Origin: Brevibacterium jeotgali
Lineage (GTDB): Bacteria; Actinomycetota; Actinomycetes; Actinomycetales; Brevibacteriaceae
Assembly: GCF_900169175.1 (NCBI RefSeq)
Contig: NZ_FXZM01000001.1
Span: forward strand, 186,001 to 250,000
Length of the DNA: 64,000 nucleotides
Direction: 5' to 3'
This document shows positions 6,898-14,518 of the stretch, piece after piece. The translations under genes were made by a program, and so were the position numbers. Every line of letters starts with the position of its first letter. The first letter of the stretch is position 1. The notes below the pieces were generated by a model, which was given only the letters and a program-made list of their open reading frames with translations, was not told the origin of the DNA and did not search any database.

Positions 6898-9780
6898 TCA
6901 CGGAGTCTTCGGCGTCGTCGTCTTCTTCGCAGCCGTCGTCGTCTTCTTGGCCGCAGTGCTCTTCGTCGCGGTGCTCGTGGCAGCCGGCTTCTTGGCAGCG
7001 GTCGTGCTCTTCGCGGTCGTGGTCTTCTTGGCAGGTGTCTTCTTCGCCGTCGTCGTCTTCGAAGCAGTCGTCTTGGAAGCAGTCGTCTTCCGCGTCGTCG
7101 TGCGCTTCTTCGCCGGCCCCTTGGCACGCTTCTCCGCCAGCAGCTCGTACGCACGCGTCTCGGACATGCCCTCGACGGAGTCGTCCTTGCGAAGGGTCGC
7201 GTTCGTCGTGCCGTCCGTGACGTACGGGCCGAACCGGCCGTCCTTCACGACGACCGGCTTCTTCGACTCCGGGTCCTCGCCGAGCTCCTTGAGCGGCGGG
7301 GCGGCCTGTGCGCCGCGGCGCTGCTTGGGCTTCGAATAGATCTCGAGCGCCTCCTCGAGCGTGATCCCGAAGATCTGCTCCTCGCGCTCCAGTGACCGAG
7401 AGTCCGTGCCCTTCTTCAGGTACGGGCCGTACCGACCGTTCTGCGCGGTGATGGGCGTGCCCTCCGCGTCTTCACCCACGGTGCGGGGCAGCGTCAGCAG
7501 GCGCAGCGCCTGCTCCAGCGTCACCGTCGTGGGCTCCATCGACTTGAAGAGCGAGGCCGTGCGCGGCTTGGGCTTCTTGGCACCTCGCTTCGGCTTCTCC
7601 TCGGGCTCCGGAAGCACCTCTGTCACGTAGGGGCCGAAGCGGCCGGACTTCGCGACGATCGTGTGGCCGGTCTCCGGATCGGGGCCCAGTTCGCGGTCGC
7701 CGGTGCCCTGCGTGCGGATGAGTTCACGGGCGGCGGCCTCGGTGAGCTCGTCGGGGGCGAGGTCATCCGGCACGGACACACGACCCGGGGAGTCGCCCTC
7801 CTTCTCCGGCGCGATCTCGAGGAACGGGCCGTAGCGGCCCACGCGCAGCTCGATGCCCTCTGCGATCGGCACGGTGTTGATCTCACGCGCGTCGATGTCG
7901 CCGAGGTCGTCGACGACTGCCTTGAGGCCGGGCGTGGAGCCTTCGCCCTCACCACCGAAGTAGAAGTCATGCAGCCACTGCGTGCGGTCCTCTCGGCCGC
8001 CGGCGATCTCGTCGAGCTGCGCCTCCAGGTCTGCCGTGAACTGGTAGTCCACCAGGCCCGCGAAGTGCTCCTCGAGCAGCCGGGTCACGGAGAACGCCAC
8101 CCAGCTGGGCACCAGGGCGTTGCCGCGGTTCGTCACGTACCCGCGGTCCTGGATCGTCGAAATGGTCGCCACGTAGGTCGACGGGCGTCCGATCCCCAGC
8201 TCTTCGAGCCGCTTCACGAGGCTCGCCTCCGTGAAGCGCGGCGGCGGCGCGGTCGTGTGGCCGTCTGCCTCCGCCCGGTCGACGGCGATCGCGTCGCCCT
8301 CCTTGACGTCCGGGAGCCGGGACTCCCCGTCCTTGCCGGACTCCGAGTAGCGCTCGACGTCGCGGCCCTCTTCATACGCCGCGAGGAATCCGCGGAACGT
8401 GATGACCGTTCCCGAGGTCGTGAAGCCGGCCTTCGCAGGAGCCGTCTCCCAGCCCCCGCCGACGAGCTCCGCCGAGGCCGCCGCGAGATCCGCGCCGATC
8501 TTCATCGTCGCGGTCGAGCCCTTGGCATCGGCCATCTGCGAGGCGACGGTGCGCTTCCAGATGAGTTCGTAGAGGCGGAACTCGTCGCCGCCCAGGGCAC
8601 CGGACACCTGCGCAGGCGTCCGGAAGGAGTCGCCGGACGGACGGATGGCCTCGTGAGCCTCCTGCGCGGCCTTCGCCTTCGACCCGTACATGCGCGGCTT
8701 GCCGGGCACGTACTCCGCCCCGTACAGCTCTCCGATCTGACTGCGGGCCGCAGCCATCGCCTGCCCGGACAGCTGGGTGGAGTCCGTACGCATGTACGTG
8801 ATGTAGCCGTTCTCGTACAGGGACTGCGCGACGCGCATCGCCTGGCGCGCCGACATCCGCAGCTTGCGACCGGCCTCCTGCTGGAGGGTCGAGGTGGTGA
8901 ACGGAGCCGCCGGGCGCCGCGTGTACGGCTTCGTCTCCAAGGAGGTGACGGACAGCGCCTGCTGAGCGGTCCCCGTGAGGACCGATGCCAGCGAGGTCGC
9001 CTGCGGCTCCCCCAGCACGAGGGCACCCGCAGCCTTCTTCAACTGACCGCGGTCATCGAAATCGCGCCCCGATGCGACCTTCGTCCCGTCGACGGTCTCC
9101 AGGCGGGCCTTGAACGCGGTGCCGCCTGCGGCCTCGGTCAGTTCGATGTCGAGATCCCAGTAGTCCGCGGACACGAAGGCCATGCGCTCGCGCTCACGCT
9201 CGACGACCAGGCGGGTGGCGACGGACTGGACACGGCCGGCGGACAGGCCCGCACGGACCTTGCGCCACAGGACCGGCGAGACCTCGTAGCCGTAGAGCCG
9301 GTCGAGGATGCGGCGGGTCTCCTGCGCGTCGACGAGGTCCGCGTCGAGCTCACGGGTGTTCTCGAGAGCACGCTCGATCGCTTCCGGAGTGATCTCGTGG
9401 AACACCATCCGCTTGACGGGGATCTTCGGCTTGAGCACCTCGAGCAGGTGCCACGCGATGGCCTCGCCCTCGCGGTCCTCATCAGTTGCGAGATAGAGCT
9501 CGTCGGCGTCCTTGAGGAGCTTCTTGAGCTCTGTGACGGTCTTCTTCTTGTCCGGGTCGACCCGGTAGTACGGGGCGAAACCGGAGTCCACGTCGACGGC
9601 GAAGCGTCCGTACGGGCCCTTCTTCATGTCCGCCGGCAGCTCCGAGGGCTGCGGAAGGTCACGGATGTGGCCCACGGAGGCGGTGACGTCATAGCCGTCC
9701 CCCAGATACCCCACGATCGTGCGGACTTTTGTGGGTGACTCGACGATGACGAGTCGATGGGGGGTCGAGGTAGCGGCCAT
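6898..9780 (-). CDS. topA: DNA topoisomerase I (type IA)
   Basis: The 960-residue enzyme relaxes negative supercoils by a single-strand break and 5'-phosphotyrosine bond. The N-terminal TOPRIM domain has VESPTK (residues 13-18) and DEDREGE near 116. The active tyrosine lies in GYITYMRTDST near 328. After the catalytic core come at least four C-terminal GR(F/Y)GPY(V/L)-type repeats, as in other actinobacterial enzymes that lack zinc fingers. The last 75 residues are a lysine/alanine/threonine-rich tail with AAKKTTTAKK-like repeats, known in actinobacteria to support processivity. Start ATG 9780 has AAAGGA upstream. A minus-strand TACATT at 9853-9858 could be its -10, giving a leader of about 65 bases. 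Confidence 0.97.
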   Translation of the reverse strand: MAATSTPHRLVIVESPTKVRTIVGYLGDGYDVTASVGHIRDLPQPSELPADMKKGPYGRFAVDVDSGFAPYYRVDPDKKKTVTELKKLLKDADELYLATDEDREGEAIAWHLLEVLKPKIPVKRMVFHEITPEAIERALENTRELDADLVDAQETRRILDRLYGYEVSPVLWRKVRAGLSAGRVQSVATRLVVERERERMAFVSADYWDLDIELTEAAGGTAFKARLETVDGTKVASGRDFDDRGQLKKAAGALVLGEPQATSLASVLTGTAQQALSVTSLETKPYTRRPAAPFTTSTLQQEAGRKLRMSARQAMRVAQSLYENGYITYMRTDSTQLSGQAMAAARSQIGELYGAEYVPGKPRMYGSKAKAAQEAHEAIRPSGDSFRTPAQVSGALGGDEFRLYELIWKRTVASQMADAKGSTATMKIGADLAAASAELVGGGWETAPAKAGFTTSGTVITFRGFLAAYEEGRDVERYSESGKDGESRLPDVKEGDAIAVDRAEADGHTTAPPPRFTEASLVKRLEELGIGRPSTYVATISTIQDRGYVTNRGNALVPSWVAFSVTRLLEEHFAGLVDYQFTADLEAQLDEIAGGREDRTQWLHDFYFGGEGEGSTPGLKAVVDDLGDIDAREINTVPIAEGIELRVGRYGPFLEIAPEKEGDSPGRVSVPDDLAPDELTEAAARELIRTQGTGDRELGPDPETGHTIVAKSGRFGPYVTEVLPEPEEKPKRGAKKPKPRTASLFKSMEPTTVTLEQALRLLTLPRTVGEDAEGTPITAQNGRYGPYLKKGTDSRSLEREEQIFGITLEEALEIYSKPKQRRGAQAAPPLKELGEDPESKKPVVVKDGRFGPYVTDGTTNATLRKDDSVEGMSETRAYELLAEKRAKGPAKKRTTTRKTTASKTTASKTTTAKKTPAKKTTTAKSTTAAKKPAATSTATKSTAAKKTTTAAKKTTTPKTP

Positions 9781-9885
9781 GGATTCCTTTCACCTGCTCT
9801 CATCCGCATGCTTTCGGGCACGGCGAATCGTTCCGCGGTCGGATGTGTGCACAATGTAGCACCAGCCGCCTGCTGCGTATTCCTG

Positions 9886-11559
9886 TCAGTCCGTCACTGG
9901 GACGATCACTCCCGCCGGGACGAGCGTGCGGACCTGGTCGAGGAGCTGGGTGGTGAGAGCCGATTCGTCGACGGCCAGCAGCTGGGCGAGCGCTGCGGAG
10001 ATCTGCCCCATCGTGAGCGTCCCGTCGCACACTCCCAGGAAGCCGGCGAGCGCAGGATCGGCGTGGAATGTCTGTGCGAGGCCTCCGCCCTGTTCGAGGG
10101 TGATCATCGTGGGATCGTCCGCGCCGGGGCGCAGGTGACGATGCTCGGTGACGTCGGGGGACAGCTGGTAGACGGTTCCGGCCAGCTCCGCGTCATCGGC
10201 CTCCTGCAGCCACTCGAGCAGCGCGATGCGGGCGGCGAGGAACGCTGCCAGCCCTGCAGGGTTCGCCCCCGGTCCGGAATCGATCCGGGCGAAGTCGCGC
10301 ACGGCGGCATGAGCTGAGGCTGCGCGATGGAGGACGACCCAGCCGAATCCCACCTCCTCGACGCCGCGGTCCTCCAGATCGGTGAGCCAGCGGTCGACGT
10401 CCGCGTGCCAGCGGGCCGACGCCCGGGCGATCCCGCCGTCGCGGATCCAGGTTCGCGCGTACGCCGCAGGGCGCATGCGCTGCCGTTCGATCACCGTCGC
10501 CGAGGTCCCTCGCGCTTCCGAGCCTCCGCGCACCCAGGCGGTGGGCGGCTCACGATCGGGCCCGTGCTCCCAGTTGCCGAGCATGACGGCCGTGCCGTCG
10601 TCCCGCAGGTGCGCGGGGGCTCCCGACACCATCGCCCGCATGATCGCGTCCCCGGCCAGTCCGCCGTCGCGGTACCCGTAGGAGCGCGCAGCGTCCTCCC
10701 CCGGCGCCCCCTCCGACCTGGGGGTGATGACGAACGGCGGGTTCGAGACGAGCAGGTCGACCCTCTCCGGCAGGGGTTCGAAGAGCGATCCGTGGCGGAG
10801 TTCGACGCGGTCCGCGACTCCCGCGAGCCCGACCGTGAGGCGGGCGATGGCGAGTGCGCGCTGCGAGAGATCCGTCGCGATCACGCGGTCTGCGTGGCGA
10901 GCCAGGAGGACCGCCTGGATCCCGCATCCGGTGCCGATGTCCGCCGCGAGCTCGACGGGACCGCGCGGAGTGAGGTCGAGGAGTGTCCGTCCCGCGCCGC
11001 CGTAGCCCAGCACGTAGTCTCCGTCGAGGGCGTCCGGGCGGGTGAGGGTGCCGTGGTCGGCGAAGAGGCGGAGCGTGTCGTCGCCGGGTGTCAGACCTCG
11101 GGGCACGCCCAGCGGCAGCGGGTGCGCGGTGAGGGCGAGGACGGAGCGGAGCAGACCGGGGGTCTCCTCGTTCCCTTCCACCAGGAGTCCTTCGGCGCCC
11201 AGCGTCGCGACCAGATCGCTGCCCAGCGCCGCCGCCGCGGCGTCCACCTCCACAGGGGTGTCCAGGAGGAAGAGGAGCGCGATCGCGGCGAGCGCACGAT
11301 CGCGGGCGGGGACCGCCTCGGCGCCGGGGCGGTCCTGTGCCCGGCCTCCGACCCCGTCAGCTGTCCTCGGACAGGCTCCGAGCAGACGCAGGCAGTGCCG
11401 GCGGGCGGGCGCCGGATCGTTCGCGTCGAGTGCTGCGTCGACGTCCGTCCCCCACAGTCCTCGCAGCGCAGCGGGAGTGTAGTGCGCGCGGGTGAGCGCT
11501 GCGGCGAGCAGATCGATCGCTGCCGATGAGAGCACCGGTACGGGCGGAAGAGAAGTCAC
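9886..11559 (-). CDS. SAM-dependent methyltransferase (HemK/RlmG-like) with extra N- and C-terminal domains
   Basis: The 557-residue protein has a class I methyltransferase core in the middle: ADIGTGCGIQ (SAM site, about residue 210) and SNPPF (about 273), the NPPY-type signature of enzymes that methylate amide or base nitrogens in rRNA, DNA or release factors. An N-terminal alpha-helical domain of about 170 residues and a C-terminal helical domain flank it, an arrangement common in actinobacteria but without assigned function. Start GTG 11559 is preferred because TACGAT (11566-11571, minus strand) lies exactly six bases before it and no Shine-Dalgarno is present; upstream codons are arginine-rich and non-conserved. 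Target substrate is unknown. Confidence 0.75.
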   Translation of the reverse strand: MTSLPPVPVLSSAAIDLLAAALTRAHYTPAALRGLWGTDVDAALDANDPAPARRHCLRLLGACPRTADGVGGRAQDRPGAEAVPARDRALAAIALLFLLDTPVEVDAAAAALGSDLVATLGAEGLLVEGNEETPGLLRSVLALTAHPLPLGVPRGLTPGDDTLRLFADHGTLTRPDALDGDYVLGYGGAGRTLLDLTPRGPVELAADIGTGCGIQAVLLARHADRVIATDLSQRALAIARLTVGLAGVADRVELRHGSLFEPLPERVDLLVSNPPFVITPRSEGAPGEDAARSYGYRDGGLAGDAIMRAMVSGAPAHLRDDGTAVMLGNWEHGPDREPPTAWVRGGSEARGTSATVIERQRMRPAAYARTWIRDGGIARASARWHADVDRWLTDLEDRGVEEVGFGWVVLHRAASAHAAVRDFARIDSGPGANPAGLAAFLAARIALLEWLQEADDAELAGTVYQLSPDVTEHRHLRPGADDPTMITLEQGGGLAQTFHADPALAGFLGVCDGTLTMGQISAALAQLLAVDESALTTQLLDQVRTLVPAGVIVPVTD

Positions 11560-11565
11560 CGGACC

Positions 11566-11571
11566 ATCGTA
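11566..11571 (-). promoter_or_regulatory. Predicted -10 element of the methyltransferase gene (leaderless)
   Basis: Minus-strand TACGAT, then GGTCCG, then GTG at 11559. The same hexamer and spacing occur before the helicase gene at 14507. Confidence 0.6.
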
Positions 11572-11681
11572 GGTGCGCGTCGTCTCCTCCCGCCTCATCC
11601 GACTCGTCCGTCTGGTGAGCCGGAGTGTCCGCACTGCGGTCCGCATGGATGCGATGCAGAGAGCCTGCGACGATGGTCGAG

Positions 11682-12395
11682 ATGTCCAGCACCGACGCCC
11701 CCGTCCTCGACGACGCGCGGGCGAATCACACGCGTCTGCTGCGCGGAGTCGCCGCCGGGTTCTTCGCGACCTTCGTCGCGCTCTTCTCCCACATCGCGGG
11801 CGGCGGTCAGTCCCCCACTCCCCTGGGGGTCGGTGTCCCGCTGCTCTTCGCCGTCTTCGTGTGTGTCGTACTCGGTGGGCGGAAGGCATCGCTGGTGCGG
11901 CTCAGTGCGTCTGTGGGCATCAGCCAGACCGTCTTCCACTGGATCTTCGAAGCGGCCTCACGTGCCCCGAGCGGAGCCGTCGGAACGACCGCCGCCGATG
12001 CAGCCGGCGCGTCCGCGGCACAGCTCGCCCTGCACGCGAACCACGTGGGCGGTGTGCCGAGCGGCTTCGCCTCAGCGGTCACCGGAGCAGGCGCCTCCCA
12101 CCACGCTGCGCACGGCGATGGCGCGATGACGGCGGCCCACATCGTCGCCGCGGCTGTGACGATCGCAGTGCTCTATCGGTCCGAAGTCGTCCTGCGGGCG
12201 CTTGCGGGACTGCTGCGGATGGTCGGGAGCACATTCGCCCCGCTGCGGCGTCTGCTCACCGACACCGCGATGATCACGTCGCCGCGGCTCCACCTGGGCA
12301 CTGGCTGCGAGGTCGACACGCCCGCATCGCTGGGTGTCATCCGGTCGACGCGACTTGATCGCGGCCCCCCGGCGGGCGTCCTCGCCCACGCCTGA
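11682..12395 (+). CDS. Membrane protein of the copper module, His-rich loop
   Basis: The 237-residue protein is not recognised by family. It has about four hydrophobic segments (for example near residues 20-40, 45-65 and 150-170). The loop or segment before the last membrane helix is rich in histidine (HANHVGG, SHHAAHGDG, AAHI), suggesting metal contact. It lies 167 bases upstream of a PCu(A)C copper chaperone and a Dyp peroxidase on the same strand, so a role in copper delivery or sensing is inferred from context only. Start is uncertain: ATG 11673 and 11682 are both in frame. GACGAT seven bases before 11682 is a poor -10 match; neither start has a good ribosome-binding site. The C-terminal 40 residues appear soluble. 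Confidence 0.6.
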   Translation: MSSTDAPVLDDARANHTRLLRGVAAGFFATFVALFSHIAGGGQSPTPLGVGVPLLFAVFVCVVLGGRKASLVRLSASVGISQTVFHWIFEAASRAPSGAVGTTAADAAGASAAQLALHANHVGGVPSGFASAVTGAGASHHAAHGDGAMTAAHIVAAAVTIAVLYRSEVVLRALAGLLRMVGSTFAPLRRLLTDTAMITSPRLHLGTGCEVDTPASLGVIRSTRLDRGPPAGVLAHA

Positions 12396-12562
12396 GCACT
12401 GGACCACTCCGGTCGACATGGACCCTGGTCCTGCAGGGCACTCAGGGCCTTCGCGGGCCTCCGTGGGCTCACCGATCCCCTCCTTCTCCACCGGGCCGCA
12501 CGGCCCGCGCGTCGTCGATGCTTCGCGCCGCCGTGCGCCCGCACACACGAAAGGCGCGAACC

Positions 12563-13162
12563 ATGCGCATCCAGAAGACTGCTGTCCTGCTGTCCTCCAC
12601 CGCCGCTGCCGCACTCGTCCTCGTCACCGGCTGCAGTGCGAGCGGCGACGGCTCCGATTCCACCGGTGACGCTTCCTCGACCGTCACCGTCGAAGACCCC
12701 TGGGTCAAGGCCGCCGACGAGGGAATGACCTCCTCGTTCGGACTCGTCGAGAACGCGGGAGAGGCGGACGTCACCCTTGTGGCGGTCGAATCGGCGATCG
12801 CCGAGGACATCGAGCTGCACCAGACCTCCGACGACGGCTCCGGCGCGATGTCGATGGAGGAGAAGCAGGGCGGCTTCACGATCACGGCCGGCGACTCCCT
12901 CGACCTGGCACCCGGTGGAGACCACATCATGTTCATGGACATCGACGGGCCGCTGCAGGCCGGAGACACGGTGGATCTCACCCTCGTCTTCTCCGATGAC
13001 TCGCGCCTGGACTACGAGGCGTCGATCCGGGACTTCGCGGGCGCCGACGAGTCCTACGGCGACGAGGAGTCGCACGGCCACGAAGGTCACGAGGACCACG
13101 ACGGCCAGGAGTCCGAGGACGACCACGCCGACCACGACCTCGGCGACGGTGATGACTCATGA
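12563..13162 (+). CDS. PCu(A)C-type copper chaperone lipoprotein
   Basis: The 199-residue protein carries copper outside the membrane. It has a lipoprotein signal with lipobox LVTGC (Cys 24), followed by a PCu(A)C domain whose Cu(I) ligands are visible as His 86, Met 96/98, His 121 and Met 123 (segment HIMFM). The C-terminal 40 residues are rich in His, Asp and Glu (HGHEGHEDHD) and could bind further metal. AAAGG precedes ATG 12563. Its stop overlaps the start of the Dyp peroxidase gene by four bases (ATGA). In Streptomyces the equivalent pair, ECuC and DtpA, act in an extracytoplasmic copper-transfer pathway, so the same job is likely here. Confidence 0.85.
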   Translation: MRIQKTAVLLSSTAAAALVLVTGCSASGDGSDSTGDASSTVTVEDPWVKAADEGMTSSFGLVENAGEADVTLVAVESAIAEDIELHQTSDDGSGAMSMEEKQGGFTITAGDSLDLAPGGDHIMFMDIDGPLQAGDTVDLTLVFSDDSRLDYEASIRDFAGADESYGDEESHGHEGHEDHDGQESEDDHADHDLGDGDDS

Positions 13163-14355
13163 CCGCCCTGAGCAGACGGGGGATGCTGCTGGGAGGTGCG
13201 GCAGCCGGAGCCGGCTTCGCCGCGCTCACCGCGTGCACGCCGCGCCCCGACGAGCAGCTGGAGGACGCCCTCCTGGACGTCGGGTCGGACACCGTCCCGT
13301 TCTTCGGCGAGCATCAGGCGGGGATCGCGACGAAGCCGCAGGCGTTCGCGACGTTCGCAGCACTCACACTGCGGGACGACGCGGATGCGGACGCGATTCG
13401 GCGGATGCTGCAGGTGCTCACGGACGACGCGTCGAGGCTCACCCAGGGCCGGGGCGCGCTCGCGGACACTGAGCCCGAGCTCGCTGTGACGCCCGCCCGG
13501 CTCACGGTGACACTGGGGTTCGGTCCCGCGCTGGTCCGCCGGGTCGCGGGCGCATCGGCCGTGCCGACATGGCTGAAGCCGCTGCCCGCGTTCGGGATCG
13601 ACGAGCTCGAGGACCGGTGGACCGGAGGCGACCTGCTGCTCCACGTCGCAGCCGATGACCAGGTCACCGTCGCCCACGCCGTGCGCATGCTGCTGAAGAC
13701 GGCGCGGGCGACCGCTGTGCCGACGTGGCGGCAGTCCGGGTTCCGCCGATCGCGGGGCTCAGAAGAGCCGGGCACCACGATGCGGAATCTCTTCGGTCAG
13801 GTCGACGGGACGGTCAACCTGCGTCCGGGCGACGACGACTTCGCGTCCGGCGTCTGGAGCGAGGAGGGGTGGCTGAAGGGCGGCACATCCTGCGTGCTGC
13901 GCCGGATCCGGATGGATCTGGACGGCTGGGACCGCTTGGACACCCCGGGGAGGGACCAGGCGATGGGACGGCGGCAGTCCGACGGGGCGCCGCTGACCGG
14001 CGAGCACGAGTTCGACGAACCGGACTTCGAGGCGATGGGGCCGCACGGGTTCCCCGTCATCCCGGACTTCTCCCACATCGCCCGCGCTCGCGGTGACGAC
14101 CCGCGGCCCACCATGCTGCGTCGCAGCTACAACTACGACGACGACACGGTGGGCGCACGTGACGGGGAGATCACCGATGCAGGGCTTCTGTTCCTCGCCT
14201 ACCAGCGCGATGTCGACGAAGGATTCGTCCCGGTGCAGCGGAGACTCGACGAACTGGACCTCCTCAACCAGTGGACGACTCCCGTGGGCTCCGCGGTCTT
14301 CGCAATACCGCCCGGGTGTCAGGAGGGTGGCTTCATCGGCGACACGCTGTTCTGA
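13159..14355 (+). CDS. Dyp-type heme peroxidase, Tat-exported lipoprotein
   Basis: The 398-residue protein is a dye-decolourising peroxidase of the EfeB/DtpA group. It has a twin-arginine signal (SRRGMLL, residues 5-11) ending in a lipobox-like LTAC (Cys 26), so it should be exported folded with heme and anchored outside. The family motif GQVDG (213-217, catalytic Asp 216), the proximal heme His 307 (in SHIAR) and the distal Arg 321 or 322 are all present. It overlaps the copper chaperone gene by four bases. EfeB proteins work in iron uptake with EfeU/EfeO, which are absent here; the copper-chaperone partner points instead to the DtpA role. A strong hairpin follows the stop. Confidence 0.9.
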   Translation: MTALSRRGMLLGGAAAGAGFAALTACTPRPDEQLEDALLDVGSDTVPFFGEHQAGIATKPQAFATFAALTLRDDADADAIRRMLQVLTDDASRLTQGRGALADTEPELAVTPARLTVTLGFGPALVRRVAGASAVPTWLKPLPAFGIDELEDRWTGGDLLLHVAADDQVTVAHAVRMLLKTARATAVPTWRQSGFRRSRGSEEPGTTMRNLFGQVDGTVNLRPGDDDFASGVWSEEGWLKGGTSCVLRRIRMDLDGWDRLDTPGRDQAMGRRQSDGAPLTGEHEFDEPDFEAMGPHGFPVIPDFSHIARARGDDPRPTMLRRSYNYDDDTVGARDGEITDAGLLFLAYQRDVDEGFVPVQRRLDELDLLNQWTTPVGSAVFAIPPGCQEGGFIGDTLF

Positions 14356-14378
14356 GGAGCCGGCTCACGGGTGACCGC

Positions 14379-14418
14379 CTGCCCGCGACCTGCAGACGAT
14401 CCTGCAGGTCGCGGGCAG
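14379..14418 (+). terminator. Hairpin terminator after the Dyp peroxidase gene
   Basis: A perfect 17-bp inverted repeat (arms 14379-14395 and 14402-14418) with a six-base loop lies 23 bases after the peroxidase stop. It separates the copper module from the helicase promoter. Confidence 0.8.
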
Positions 14419-14506
14419 CGGAGGGACTGGGAACCCAGGTGGCGTGCCGTTCGCGGCACTCGGGGTCTCGACGTGTCGGATCGGATTCCCTGCGAGGAGG
14501 AGTCCC

Positions 14507-14512
14507 TACGAT
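14507..14512 (+). promoter_or_regulatory. Predicted -10 element of the helicase gene (leaderless)
   Basis: TACGAT, then GGGCCC, then ATG at 14519. The six-base gap predicts transcription starting at the A of the start codon. Confidence 0.6.
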
Positions 14513-14518
14513 GGGCCC

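Noticed and set aside
7663..9738. 691-codon plus-strand open frame opposite topA
   Set aside because: The frame is fully antisense to topA, which has every catalytic motif. The product is Arg/Leu/Val-rich without recognisable domains.
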